Assembly (NCBI GenBank): GCA_026129465.1
Contig: JAHCIA010000001.1
Coordinates: 505,964 to 569,963 of the forward strand
DNA length: 64,000 nucleotides
From: Flavobacteriales bacterium
Lineage (GTDB): Bacteria > Bacteroidota > Bacteroidia > Flavobacteriales_F > PHOS-HE28
Direction: 5' to 3'
Part shown: positions 34,981-43,324 of the stretch, one piece after another
How positions within the stretch are numbered: the first letter of the stretch is position 1
How the letters are laid out: the number at the start of each line of letters is the position of its first letter
Position numbers and translations under genes: made by a program
The notes under the pieces: generated by a model
Databases searched by the model: none
The model's input: only the letters and a program-made list of their open reading frames with translations
What the model was told of the DNA's origin: nothing

Positions 34981-35579
34981 ACCTTGTGCGCATCCCCCTT
35001 CGCCTGCCCCTCGCGGATCATTTCCAAGGCTTTGGCGATGCGGCGTTTGCGGGTCTCCTCCTTGGCGGCGTCGGCGATCCACTCGATGTACTCGCGCTTG
35101 TGGCCAGGTGGCATGGCGGCCCAACGCTCCAGGGCCAGGTCATCCTTGGTGAGCACGTCCTCCAGGTCGGGCAGCATGTCCATGGAGCGCTTGCCTGATG
35201 CCGCTTCACCGTGTTGTCCACGCACCTGTTTGATGGCGCGTTTCACCAGGTCGGTGAAGCCTTTCTCGTGGAGGCTGTCACCCTCGTCCACCTTGTACTT
35301 GCGCACCAAACGCTCCTCATCCTTGTCGGTGAGCTTGAAGAGCCCGTGAGTGTCCTTGAGCAGGGCCCCCTTGTGGAACCACGCGCTGGCGCAGGTCTTC
35401 AGCCCATGCAGGGCGATGATCGGCTCGCCGTTCACCTCGAAGCTGGGCGCGTGGCCACGCCACGCCTCCTTCACAGTGGCGTCCGCACCATGGATCAACT
35501 GGCGCATGCGCACCAGCAGCTTGCGTTGCCATTCGGGTTGTTCGGCGATGTAGAGATTGATCTGTTCCTGCGGTTGCAT
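34974..35579 (-). CDS. YdeI/DUF1801 family protein
   Basis: A 201-residue protein. The N-terminal DUF1801 fold (about residues 10-120) has VRMRQLIHGADATVKEAW and CASAWFHKGALLKD. The C-terminal part (about 140-195) is the helical YdeI/OmpD-associated domain, with LTKDDLALERWAAMPPGHKREYIEWI and EETRKRRIAKALEMI. The exact function is unknown; it is cytoplasmic. Its 3' end runs into a palindromic repeat. It is separated from paaJ by about 70 bases on the same strand and is not part of the paa pathway by its sequence. Confidence 0.85.
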   Translation of the reverse strand: MQPQEQINLYIAEQPEWQRKLLVRMRQLIHGADATVKEAWRGHAPSFEVNGEPIIALHGLKTCASAWFHKGALLKDTHGLFKLTDKDEERLVRKYKVDEGDSLHEKGFTDLVKRAIKQVRGQHGEAASGKRSMDMLPDLEDVLTKDDLALERWAAMPPGHKREYIEWIADAAKEETRKRRIAKALEMIREGQAKGDAHKVG

Positions 35580-35652
35580 GGCGGTCGATCGCTAAGGGGG
35601 GACCAAGCTAATACCGGGAATTTGGCACGTGGGCCGTGGGCCAGGACGCCGC

Positions 35653-36858
35653 TCAGCAGCCTTCCAGGATCGTGGCATAGCCCTGGCCCACCCCGATGCA
35701 CATGGTACACAGGGCGTAGCGCTTGCCGGAGTCGTGCAACTGGATGGCCGCCGTCTGCAAAAGCCGGGCGCCGCTCATGCCCAAGGGGTGGCCCAGGGCG
35801 ATGGCCCCACCGTTCGGGTTGATCCGGGGGTCGTCATCGGCCAGCCCCAGTGCCCGGGTGCAGCTGAGCACCTGGGCGGCGAAGGCCTCGTTCAGTTCGA
35901 TCACATCCATCTGGTCCAAGGTCAGTCCGGCCCGCTCCAAGGCTTTGCGGGTCGCGTTCACCGGCCCGATGCCCATGATGCGCGGTTCCACCCCCGTGAC
36001 GGCGCTGCTGATGATCCGTGCCAGGGGCTTCAACCCGTGCCGCTTCAGTCCCACATCACTGGCCACCAGCACGGCGGCGGCACCGTCGTTCAAACCGCTC
36101 GCATTTCCGGCCGTCACTGTTCCATCCTTCCGGAAGGCGGGCCGCAGTCTGGCCAGGCCGTCCTGGGTGGTGCCAGGCTTCACGAATTCGTCCAATGCGA
36201 ACAGGATCGGGTCACCTTTGCGCTGGGGCACCGGTACCGCCACGATCTCCTTGGCCAAGCGGCCATTCTGTTGCGCCTTCGCCGCCTTTTGCTGGCTCCA
36301 CAGGGCGAAGCGGTCCTGGTCCTCGCGGGTGATGGGGTTCATTTCCAAGAGATTCTCGGCGGTTTCGCCCATGGCGTCCACGCCGTACCTCTCCTTCATG
36401 GTGGGGTTGATGAAGCGCCAGCCGAAGCTGCTGTCGAACATCTGCGCATCCCGGCCATAAGGCGTGCTGGTCTTGCCGATCACCCAGGGGCCGCGTGTCA
36501 TGTGCTCCACACCACCGGCGATGAAGAGGTCGCCATGGCCTGCCGTAATGGCCCTCCCGGCCTGCACCACGGCGCTCATGCCACTGGCACAAAGGCGGTT
36601 CACCGTTTCGCCCGGCACGCTCACCGGGAGGCCGGCCAGCAGCACGGCCATGCGGGCCACGTTGCGGTTGTCCTCACCGGCCTGGTTGGCGCAGCCCATG
36701 ACCACGTCGTCGATGGCCGCAGGGTCCAGGTCCGCGTGCCGGTCCATGAGGGCCTTGATCACATGGGCGGCCAGATCATCGGCACGCACGGGTGCAAGGC
36801 TGCCGGTGAAGCTGCCGATGGGGGTGCGGATGGCGTCGACGATATGGGCGGCGTTCAT
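35653..36858 (-). CDS. paaJ: Thiolase, beta-ketoadipyl-CoA/3-oxo-5,6-dehydrosuberyl-CoA type
   Basis: A 401-residue thiolase. Catalytic residues are visible: the nucleophile Cys in NRLCASGMSAV, the His in NPNGGAIALGHPLGMSGAR, and the second Cys in CTMCIGVGQG. The family's IVDAIRTPIGSFTGSLAPVRADDLAA opening is close to PaaJ/PcaF. It cleaves the 3-oxoacyl-CoA products of ring opening to acetyl-CoA and succinyl-CoA. It lies one base after paaI on the same strand, which supports assignment to phenylacetate breakdown. I start at the ATG at 36858. Confidence 0.88.
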   Translation of the reverse strand: MNAAHIVDAIRTPIGSFTGSLAPVRADDLAAHVIKALMDRHADLDPAAIDDVVMGCANQAGEDNRNVARMAVLLAGLPVSVPGETVNRLCASGMSAVVQAGRAITAGHGDLFIAGGVEHMTRGPWVIGKTSTPYGRDAQMFDSSFGWRFINPTMKERYGVDAMGETAENLLEMNPITREDQDRFALWSQQKAAKAQQNGRLAKEIVAVPVPQRKGDPILFALDEFVKPGTTQDGLARLRPAFRKDGTVTAGNASGLNDGAAAVLVASDVGLKRHGLKPLARIISSAVTGVEPRIMGIGPVNATRKALERAGLTLDQMDVIELNEAFAAQVLSCTRALGLADDDPRINPNGGAIALGHPLGMSGARLLQTAAIQLHDSGKRYALCTMCIGVGQGYATILEGC

Positions 36859-36859
36859 A

Positions 36860-37300
36860 TCAGGTGTTCGGTTGATCTTCCGGAAACCAAGGCTTGCCCA
36901 AGCGGTACACGGTTCCCTTGAAGAAGGCGACCCGCTCGTTGCGTTGGTTCGTGATGGTGATGTGGTACAGGCCAATGCCCCGTGTCAAACTCATTTCCTC
37001 ACTGGTGGCGGTCAGCACATCACCCTCTTTCACGGGCTTGGTATGGCTGATGGAGGTCTCCACGCTCACGCTTTGGATGCCATGGCTGTTGGAGGCGAAG
37101 GCCAGGCAGCTGTCGGCCAGGCTGTAGGTGATGCCGCCATGGGCGATCGCGAAGCCATTGAGCATCTCTTTCCTTACGGTCATGCGCAACACGCAATGGC
37201 CGGGCTCCACCACCACACGTTCGATCCCCAGCCAAATGCTGAATGGGTCATGGTCGTACATGCGGGCCACAACGCGCCTGGCGAGTTCCTCAGGTGCCAT
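36860..37300 (-). CDS. paaI: PaaI-type hydroxyphenylacetyl-CoA thioesterase
   Basis: A 146-residue hot-dog-fold thioesterase of the PaaI family. The active-site segment is NGFAIAHGGITYSLADSCLAFASNSHG (first part shows HGG, then AD). It is thought to hydrolyse dead-end CoA esters formed during phenylacetate breakdown, freeing CoA. It is the first gene of a paaI-paaJ pair, with a TACCTTCG -7 element starting 12 bases before the ATG. The pair lies about 2 kb from paaH. Confidence 0.9.
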   Translation of the reverse strand: MAPEELARRVVARMYDHDPFSIWLGIERVVVEPGHCVLRMTVRKEMLNGFAIAHGGITYSLADSCLAFASNSHGIQSVSVETSISHTKPVKEGDVLTATSEEMSLTRGIGLYHITITNQRNERVAFFKGTVYRLGKPWFPEDQPNT

Positions 37301-37304
37301 GGGC

Positions 37305-37312
37305 CGAAGGTA
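37305..37312 (-). promoter_or_regulatory. Candidate -7 element for paaIJ
   Basis: Minus-strand TACCTTCG begins 12 bases before the paaI ATG, with GCCC between. The same motif and spacing occur before dps. Confidence 0.45.
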
Positions 37313-37366
37313 TCGGCTCGATCACAACCACCCCTCAACACACCAACTTCCAACGCCCCCGGCGCC

Positions 37367-37888
37367 TCAGAAAAGTTCCCTCGTCAACACCCCCTCATGC
37401 TCCAGCAGCCACTTCTTGCGCCAGATACCGCCCACGTATCCGGTGAGCAGGCCATCGCTGGCGATCACCCGGTGGCAGGGCACGATGATGGGCAGGGGGT
37501 TGGCGCCGGTGGCATTGCCCACGGTGCGCGCGATGGCCTTGCCGCCGATGCGGTCCGCGATCTCCTGATAGGTGCGCGTATCACCGAATCGGATGTCGTC
37601 GATGGAGGCCCAGACCAACTGCTGGAAGCGCGTGCCTTGGCGCTGCAACGGCAGTTCGAAGTGTTTGCGCCGGCGCTTGAAAAAGGTCTCCAATTGCTTG
37701 CGCGCCTCCACCAGCACCTTGGGCGGCTTGGCGTGCCGCACCTTCAGCGGCTCGAAGGAAACACGCGTGATGAGCTCCCCGTCGCTTTCCACCCATACCT
37801 TCCCAAGCGGACCATCCACCACCACCACATGGTAGTGCAGGAAGAGCTCCGGGCCGCTCGCGATGGGCTTGGGGCGTTGGGTGGCCAT
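37367..37888 (-). CDS. ogt: Methylated-DNA--protein-cysteine methyltransferase
   Basis: A 173-residue protein. The alkyl-acceptor Cys lies in the signature IVPCHRVI. The helix-turn-helix TYQEIADRIGGKAIARTVGNA that binds DNA comes just before it. The N-terminal ribonuclease-like domain is present, as in Ogt (171 residues in E. coli). It removes O6-methylguanine damage in a suicide reaction. I start at the ATG at 37888; the longer frame overlaps the divergent DUF2461 gene. The starts of the two genes are 28 bases apart. Confidence 0.93.
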   Translation of the reverse strand: MATQRPKPIASGPELFLHYHVVVVDGPLGKVWVESDGELITRVSFEPLKVRHAKPPKVLVEARKQLETFFKRRRKHFELPLQRQGTRFQQLVWASIDDIRFGDTRTYQEIADRIGGKAIARTVGNATGANPLPIIVPCHRVIASDGLLTGYVGGIWRKKWLLEHEGVLTRELF

Positions 37889-37916
37889 GGCGCTAACTTG
37901 CCGCAAAGTAGCAACG

Positions 37917-38600
37917 ATGGCCTGGTTCACCGCTGACTTCAACGGCTTCTTCAAGGATCTGGCGAAGAACAACCACCGGGAATGGTTCGAGGCCAACCGC
38001 AAGCGCTACGAGGCCAGCGTGAAGCAGCCCTTCGAGGCCTTCGTCACGGAGGCGATCCAGCGCATCGCGAAGCATGACAAGGCCGTGGCGATCACGCCAC
38101 GCGAGGCGATCTTCCGGCTGCATCGTGACATCCGCTTCAGCAAGGACAAGACGCCCTACAAGCTGGAGTCATCCGCCATCATTTCGCCTGCTGGCCGCAA
38201 GGACCACAGTGTGCCCGGCATCTACTTCGCCCTGGGCCCTGAGAGCGTGAAGTTCTACGGCGGGGCCTATGCGCCGGACAAGGAGCAGGTGGAGCGCATC
38301 CGCACGGCCATCATGCGTGACATGGCCACGTTCCACAAGGTGGTCCATGCCAAGACCTTCAAGGAGGTCTTCGGCACCGTGCAGGGCGAGGCGAACAAGG
38401 TGCTCCCGGCACCCTTCAAGGAAGCCGCGAAGCAGGAGCCGCTCATCGCCAACAAGCAGTTCTACGTGGGGGGCGAGCGCAAGGCCTCCCTGGTGACCGA
38501 CCCCAAGCTGCTGGACGTGCTCATGGAACACTACCTCGCCATGCGTCCCTTCAATGCCTGGCTGGCCCAGGCCATGCGGTGGACCGATCCAGGCCGGTAA
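37917..38600 (+). CDS. DUF2461 family protein
   Basis: A 227-residue protein of the DUF2461 (TIGR02453) family. Blocks visible are FFKDLAKNNHREWFEANRKRYE at the start, FRLHRDIRFSKDKTPYK in the middle, and GPESVKFYGGAYAPDKEQVERIR. The function is unknown; no catalytic motif is evident. It is cytoplasmic. It is divergent from ogt and followed by a terminator. A TAACTTGC sequence, a weaker form of the -7 element, begins 23 bases upstream. Confidence 0.9.
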   Translation: MAWFTADFNGFFKDLAKNNHREWFEANRKRYEASVKQPFEAFVTEAIQRIAKHDKAVAITPREAIFRLHRDIRFSKDKTPYKLESSAIISPAGRKDHSVPGIYFALGPESVKFYGGAYAPDKEQVERIRTAIMRDMATFHKVVHAKTFKEVFGTVQGEANKVLPAPFKEAAKQEPLIANKQFYVGGERKASLVTDPKLLDVLMEHYLAMRPFNAWLAQAMRWTDPGR

Positions 38601-38606
38601 CGAAGA

Positions 38607-38640
38607 ACGCCCACCTTTCGGCGGGCGTCCCTCCCTTTCA
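38607..38640 (+). terminator. Terminator hairpin after DUF2461
   Basis: ACGCCC (38607-38612) pairs with GGGCGT (38623-38628), with nested ACC/GGC pairing, followed by CCCTCCCTTTC. It may also serve the convergent yceI gene. Confidence 0.55.
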
Positions 38641-38657
38641 CCAAAACCTGGCGGTCC

Positions 38658-39317
38658 TTAGCTGACCTTGCCAGAAAGCTTGATCGAGAGGTTGATGTCG
38701 TCGCTCAGCACCGCATCCTTGGCGCCGGTGCCCCAGGCCACCCCGTATTTCTGGCGGTTGAAGGTGAGGTTGCCGGTGGCCGTGACGCTGCCACCTTCCT
38801 CGCTCACATTGATGTCAGTGACCTTCTCCTCATGGGTCTGGCCGCGCACGGTGAGGTTGCCGTAGGCCGTATTCCCTTCCACGCGGGTGATCTCGAAGCT
38901 GGCCGTGGGATGGTTGGCCACATCGAAGAAATCGCCTGACTTCAGGTGGCCGGTCAGCATGCTCTTCGTGTTCTTTTCGGAGCCTTCTGGGCTGTACTGG
39001 TAGTTGGCATCATCCTGGGGCGCGATGGTGTTGAGGTCCACTGCGAAGGAACCGCCGGTGACCAAGGGCCCCTTGAAGGCCAGCTTGCCTTCGGTGATCC
39101 TCACGATACCGTAGTGCTTCTTGATGCCGAGCATGGTGCCGGTCCAGTTCACGTTGCTGGCATCGCTGTCGATGTGGGCGATGCGCTCGGTGGCGGCCAA
39201 GGAGGCCAGGCTGTCAGCGGTGGCCTTCGCCTTCGCCGCTTGGATCTCGGCTTCGGTCGGGCCACAGGCCACCAGCAGCATGGCGCTGGCGGCAAGGGTG
39301 ATGAGTTGGGTCTTCAT
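38658..39317 (-). CDS. YceI family lipoprotein
   Basis: A 219-residue protein. The signal has a lipobox LVAC (Cys about residue 18). A charged helical linker (TEAEIQAAKAKATADSLASL) precedes the YceI lipocalin-like barrel (SNVNWTGTMLGIKKHYGIVR, FAVDLNTIAPQD, LTGHLKSGDFFDVANHPTASF, GNLTFNRQKYGVAW). YceI barrels bind isoprenoid or amphiphilic lipids. It would be anchored in an envelope membrane. I start at the ATG at 39317. It lies downstream of paaH but is separated by 89 bases. Confidence 0.92.
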   Translation of the reverse strand: MKTQLITLAASAMLLVACGPTEAEIQAAKAKATADSLASLAATERIAHIDSDASNVNWTGTMLGIKKHYGIVRITEGKLAFKGPLVTGGSFAVDLNTIAPQDDANYQYSPEGSEKNTKSMLTGHLKSGDFFDVANHPTASFEITRVEGNTAYGNLTVRGQTHEEKVTDINVSEEGGSVTATGNLTFNRQKYGVAWGTGAKDAVLSDDINLSIKLSGKVS

Positions 39318-39406
39318 GGTGATGAGGGTTTTATGGGAGCAAAGGTCGCTCTTATTCTCCATGGTGAATAAATGAGCTTGTTAAAGTTCCTCAACAGGGC
39401 AGCGCC

Positions 39407-40573
39407 TTATGCGTGAAAGCGGCCGCCGGTGCCGGCCAACCGCTGGAAAAGCGGTGATGGCCGGTAACGGTCCTCGCCATACTTGGCTTGGAGGCTTTCC
39501 AGCACGTTCAGCCAGTGCGCGGCGCCTTGCTCATCGGCCCAAGCCAGCAATCCCTTGGGGTAGTTCACGCCCTTGGTCATGGCCAGGTCGATGTCCTTCG
39601 CACTGGCCACCTGCCAGAATAGCGCATCGGCCGCTTCATTGATCAGCATGGCGAGGATCCGCTCCACGATGGGTGCTGCCTCCGAGGGTGCGACATTCGG
39701 GAATGCCGGTGTAGAGCCGTCGGCGTAGCTGTAGTAGCCCCGCCCGCTCTTCCTGCCCAACCTTCCGCTCTCCACCTGCCGCTGCTGCGTGAAGCTCGGT
39801 TTGTAACGCGGGTCGAAGAAGAAAGCCTCCCATACGGTCTTGGTCACCGTGAAGTTGATGTCGTTGCCGATCAGGTCCATCAGCTCGAAGGGACCCATGC
39901 GGAACCCGACGCTCTTCATTGCGGCATCGATGGTGGGCATGTCGGCGATGCCTTCCTCGTAGATGCGGATGGCCTCGCCGTAGAACGGCCGTGCCACCCG
40001 GTTCACGATGAAGCCGGGGGTGTCCTTGCAGATCACCGGCACCTTGCCCCAAGCTGTCATCAGCGTGGCGCTTCGGCTGGCGAGGGCGTCATCGCTGGCC
40101 AGTCCGGGCACCACTTCCACCAACGGCAGCAGGGGAGCGGGGTTGAAGAAGTGCAGGCCCACCATGCGTTCCGGATGCTTCAAGCCACCGGCGATGGCCG
40201 TCACGGACAGGGAAGAGGTGTTGGTGGCAAGGATCGCGTCCGTGGCCATGATGCCTTCCAACTCAGCGAAGAGCTTCTGCTTGATACCAAGGTCCTCTAC
40301 GATCGCTTCGATGACCAGTCCTCTGCCCGCAAGGTCCTTCAGGTCACTGGCCGGGGTGATGCGGCTGTGGATGCCATCGGCCTGCTCGGCGGTGAACTTG
40401 CCTTTTTCCACCAGCTTGTCCAGCGTCTTCCGCAGACCGGCCAATGCTTTGTCCACCGCTTCTCTCCGCGTATCGAACAGGACCACCTTGTGGCCGGCTT
40501 GTGCAGCGACCTGGGCGATGCCGCTGCCCATCGTCCCGGCGCCGATCACGGCGACTTTCATCGAGGTATCCAT
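39407..40573 (-). CDS. paaH: 3-hydroxyacyl-CoA dehydrogenase
   Basis: A 388-residue protein. The N-terminal Rossmann domain has VAVIGAGTMGSGIAQVAAQAG. The catalytic His-Glu pair is in GLHFFNPAPLLPLVEVV. It has NRVARPFYGEAIRIYEEG and the C-terminal helical domain with MGPFELMDLIGNDIN, followed by a second half-domain (MLINEAADALFWQVASAKDIDLAM), as in PaaH. It oxidises 3-hydroxyadipyl-CoA to 3-oxoadipyl-CoA, the step before PaaJ. It lies among the paa genes on the same strand as paaA-D. Confidence 0.88.
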   Translation of the reverse strand: MDTSMKVAVIGAGTMGSGIAQVAAQAGHKVVLFDTRREAVDKALAGLRKTLDKLVEKGKFTAEQADGIHSRITPASDLKDLAGRGLVIEAIVEDLGIKQKLFAELEGIMATDAILATNTSSLSVTAIAGGLKHPERMVGLHFFNPAPLLPLVEVVPGLASDDALASRSATLMTAWGKVPVICKDTPGFIVNRVARPFYGEAIRIYEEGIADMPTIDAAMKSVGFRMGPFELMDLIGNDINFTVTKTVWEAFFFDPRYKPSFTQQRQVESGRLGRKSGRGYYSYADGSTPAFPNVAPSEAAPIVERILAMLINEAADALFWQVASAKDIDLAMTKGVNYPKGLLAWADEQGAAHWLNVLESLQAKYGEDRYRPSPLFQRLAGTGGRFHA

Positions 40574-40646
40574 GCGTCGTGCCCCAAGGCTAGGATGAGG
40601 TCCAGGGGGCTAAGATCGCTTCATTGGACGATCGATCTCTGGTGCA

Positions 40647-41327
40647 ATGGCCATTACTAACCTCCAGGGGATTAGCTTTCGCCGAAATAGTGCATCGATC
40701 ATGATCATCTCACGAACCAGCTTCCGCCTCAAGTTCGGGCAGACCAAACCCGCCGTGGCCATCTGGAAAGAGATCATGGACCATACGAGGGGCAAGGAGT
40801 ATGCACGGCCCATGCAGCTGATGACGGACCTCAGCGGTCCGAACTACACGCTGGTCTGTGATTTCCATCTGCGTGGATTCACCGAGCTTGGCACGAGCAT
40901 GCATCTCTGGCTGTCCGATCCGCTCATCCGGGAACTCTACCCGAAGTTCGTCCTCCTGTGCGAGTCGTCCACAAGCGAATTGTACCATGTGGAGCATCAG
41001 GTGGGCACCACCCCCGTCGCGGCTGGCAATGTGGTGGAGTTGATGACCTTCCGGCTACGCTTCGGACAGGCGCGTGAGGCCTGTGCCATCTGGAAGGAGA
41101 TCATCACCGCTGGTGGTAAGGCGGGATTGAACATGCGGATGTACACGGACATCACCGGCGAGAGCTATACGCTGCTGATGGACCAGCACTACCACAGCAT
41201 GCTGGAATACGGCCCGCGCAAGTACCTCTGGATGACCGATCCGGACCTGAAGGAGGCCTACAAGCGATTCGTGCCCCTGTGCGAGTCGGCCAACCGCACG
41301 CTCTTCACGATGGTGCACCACGTTTGA
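40647..41327 (+). CDS. Tandem-duplicated alpha/beta domain protein, unknown function
   Basis: A 226-residue protein built from two repeats of about 105 residues. Repeat 1 has FRLKFGQTKPAVAIWKEIM and YPKFVLLCESSTSELYHVEH. Repeat 2 has FRLRFGQAREACAIWKEI and YKRFVPLCESANRTLFTMVH. Each looks like a ferredoxin-like (dimeric alpha-beta barrel/NIPSNAP-like) fold, so the two halves may form one internal barrel. No catalytic residue can be named. It is on the opposite strand between paaH and paaG. The start could also be the ATG at 40701, which begins closer to repeat 1. Confidence 0.72.
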   Translation: MAITNLQGISFRRNSASIMIISRTSFRLKFGQTKPAVAIWKEIMDHTRGKEYARPMQLMTDLSGPNYTLVCDFHLRGFTELGTSMHLWLSDPLIRELYPKFVLLCESSTSELYHVEHQVGTTPVAAGNVVELMTFRLRFGQAREACAIWKEIITAGGKAGLNMRMYTDITGESYTLLMDQHYHSMLEYGPRKYLWMTDPDLKEAYKRFVPLCESANRTLFTMVHHV

Positions 41328-41337
41328 TCCCCGGGGA

Positions 41338-42117
41338 TCATTCCCCCTTGTACACCGGCTTCCGCTTCTCCAGGAACGCCTTCACCCCCTCGTTGTAGTC
41401 GTGGCTGCGGCCGGCGATGCTCTGCAGCTCGTTCTCGATGTCCAGCTGCTGGTCGAGGTTGCTGTGGCTGCTGCGGTTCAGGGCATCTTTGGTGAGGGCG
41501 ATGGCCTTGGTGGGCATGGTGGCCAGCTTCTTCGCCAGGGCGGTGGCCTCGTTCATCAGCTCGGCATCGGGTACGGCCTTCCAGATCATGCCTTGGGCCT
41601 CGGCCTCCTTCGCGCTCACCTTCGGCGCCAGGATCATCTGCCCAAAGGCGCGCTGCATGCCCACCAAGCGTGGCAGGGTGAACGTGCCGCCGCTGTCGGG
41701 GATCAGGCCGATGTTGATGAAGCTCTGGATGAAGTTGGCGCTTTCGGCCGCCAGCGTGAGGTCGCAGGCGTAGGCGATGTTGGCACCGGCACCAGCCGCC
41801 ACACCGTTCACCGCGGCCACCACGGGCTTCGGTAAGGCCCGCAGGCGACGCACGATAGGGTTGTACTGCGTGGTGATGATCTCCTCGATGAGCGTGCCAG
41901 GAGCAATGGCCTCGGCCAGGTCCTGACCCGCGCAAAAGGCGCGCCCTTCGCCGGTGAGCAGCACGGCCCGGACGTTCGCATCGTCCTTGCAGTTTTCCAG
42001 CGCATCAATGGTCTCCAGCGACATCTCTCGGTCGAAGCTGTTGAGCTTGTCCGGACGGTTCAGGGAAATGGTGGCCACGCCGTCGGCGATGGTGAGGAGG
42101 ATCTTGGTGTAGGGCAT
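41338..42117 (-). CDS. paaG: Enoyl-CoA hydratase/isomerase, PaaG type
   Basis: A 259-residue crotonase-fold protein. It has AFCAGQDLAEA, AAVNGVAAGAGANIAYACD (oxyanion hole), and NIGLIPDSGGTFTLPRLVG, where Asp in PDSGG is the PaaG active-site acid. It ends with AGRSHDYNEGVKAFLEKRKP, a PaaG hallmark. PaaG isomerises ring-1,2-epoxyphenylacetyl-CoA to the oxepin. It is on the minus strand, downstream of the paaABCD genes, after a small lipoprotein gene and a 183-base gap. That gap holds a tandem 8-mer repeat and no gene. Confidence 0.9.
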   Translation of the reverse strand: MPYTKILLTIADGVATISLNRPDKLNSFDREMSLETIDALENCKDDANVRAVLLTGEGRAFCAGQDLAEAIAPGTLIEEIITTQYNPIVRRLRALPKPVVAAVNGVAAGAGANIAYACDLTLAAESANFIQSFINIGLIPDSGGTFTLPRLVGMQRAFGQMILAPKVSAKEAEAQGMIWKAVPDAELMNEATALAKKLATMPTKAIALTKDALNRSSHSNLDQQLDIENELQSIAGRSHDYNEGVKAFLEKRKPVYKGE

Positions 42118-42125
42118 GGGGTAAA

Positions 42126-42157
42126 GATCAGAAGATCAGACGATCAGAAGATCAGAT
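42126..42157. repeat. Four tandem copies of an 8-bp unit just upstream of paaG
   Basis: GATCAGAA, GATCAGAC, GATCAGAA and GATCAGAT lie head to tail, starting nine bases upstream of the paaG start codon. Changes in copy number would alter the paaG leader. Confidence 0.75.
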
Positions 42158-42300
42158 GAACGGTTGGTGCGTTCCGGAAGGTTGCTGCTTCGCTGACATG
42201 AGCAGATCAATGAGTGTCCATGCAACTGGAAGTGAATGGAAGCGCCAATGGTAGACTTGAGATAAGGAAGCCATTTCAGCTGGTGTGGTGTCCGGAGACA

Positions 42301-42726
42301 TCAATAAAGGGCCTTTCGGCACTCCATCCGCACTCGCTCCGATTCAAGTGTCATTTCAGCGAGCACCCCTAGACTTTCCGGATCTCTGTACTTCCGATAG
42401 CCGGTTATCTTGTAAACACCAGCGAATTCTTCGCTGTCCGTTATGATCTCCAAGTACTGTTGCTTGTCCTTGATGAACCACCTCCAGGTACCTGTCTCTT
42501 TCGTCGTATGACGGTCCTCGAACCGGACCACTGGTAAAAAGCAGGTGTGGTCGTCGTTCAGGGCGAATGCATTGTTGAGGATCAAGAAATCTGCTTGTAA
42601 CCGCTCTATCGACCATGAACCTTGGATATCGGCTTCGCGCCAGTCGCATCCGGCCAATAACAATGGCGTTATCACCAGTAACAAGGAACGGCGACTACAC
42701 CACTTGGTTACTCCGAATATCGCCAT
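42301..42726 (-). CDS. Small lipoprotein of unknown function inside the paa cluster
   Basis: A 141-residue protein. The signal is SLLLVITPLLLAGC with a clear lipobox LAGC. The mature part is beta-rich and lipocalin-like (IQGSWSIERLQADF, DHTCFLPVVRFEDRHTTKETGTWRWF, MTLESERVRME), as in short DUF4488/lipocalin-type lipoproteins. The start ATG lies four bases after the paaD stop. Its base composition is visibly richer in A+T than the genes around it, which suggests recent arrival. No link to aromatic breakdown can be seen. Confidence 0.65.
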   Translation of the reverse strand: MAIFGVTKWCSRRSLLLVITPLLLAGCDWREADIQGSWSIERLQADFLILNNAFALNDDHTCFLPVVRFEDRHTTKETGTWRWFIKDKQQYLEIITDSEEFAGVYKITGYRKYRDPESLGVLAEMTLESERVRMECRKALY

Positions 42727-42730
42727 CTGT

Positions 42731-43216
42731 TCATAAACATTTGAACTGATCGAACGGCTCCAAACAATCCTCACACTTCCACAGCGCCTTGCAGGCCGTG
42801 CTGCCGAAGAGCGATAGCATCACCGTGTTCTTCGAATTGCACTGCGGGCACTGCACCACGGGTTGTTCGCCTTTCAGTGCGCGGATGTCGGCGCTCTTTT
42901 CCGGCGGAGCGATGCCGTATTCCTTCAGTTTGCGTTTGCCCTCGTCGGTTATCCAGTCAGTGGTCCAGGCGGGGGCGAGGCTCATTTTCACTTCCACCTC
43001 GGGCACGCCGGCCTCCAGAAGTTCTTTCTTGATGTCCGCCGCCATCACGTCCATGGCCGGGCAACCGGTGTAGGTGGGGGTGATGGTGATGATGGCCTTG
43101 CCGCTCTCTTCCACCTCCACGCCGCGCACCACGCCCAACTCCAGCACGTTGATCACCGGGATCTCCGGGTCCTTCACGTAGTCGAGGAGCTCGAGGATGC
43201 GGTGTTTGGTGATCAT
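42731..43216 (-). CDS. paaD: Phenylacetyl-CoA epoxidase assembly protein PaaD
   Basis: A 161-residue protein of the PaaD/MIP18 (DUF59) family. The N-terminal DUF59 region has LDYVKDPEIPVINVLELGVVR and ITPTYTGCPAMDVMAADI. The C-terminal zinc ribbon is VQCPQCNSKNT and WKCEDCLEPFDQFKC. It helps mature the di-iron epoxidase formed by PaaA and PaaC. It sits after paaC, separated by a palindromic repeat of about 100 bases. Confidence 0.95.
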   Translation of the reverse strand: MITKHRILELLDYVKDPEIPVINVLELGVVRGVEVEESGKAIITITPTYTGCPAMDVMAADIKKELLEAGVPEVEVKMSLAPAWTTDWITDEGKRKLKEYGIAPPEKSADIRALKGEQPVVQCPQCNSKNTVMLSLFGSTACKALWKCEDCLEPFDQFKCL

Positions 43217-43230
43217 GGGTCAATTGCATT

Positions 43231-43319
43231 CACCGCAGAGACGCGGAGGCGCAGGGTACGCGGAGAGCATTGTCACACTCACTTGGCGCCCTTTGCGTCT
43301 TTGCGCCTTTGCTGTGCGC
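43231..43319. repeat. Palindromic repeat between paaC and paaD
   Basis: The left arm (43231-43264, CACCGCAGAGACGCGGAGGC onward) is roughly complementary to the right arm (43286-43319, with TTTGCGTCTTTGCGCCTTTG). Each arm is made of short CGCAGAG/GCGTCTTTGCG-like units. It fills the spacer between two genes of one operon and holds no gene. Confidence 0.65.
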
Positions 43320-43324
43320 ATTCC

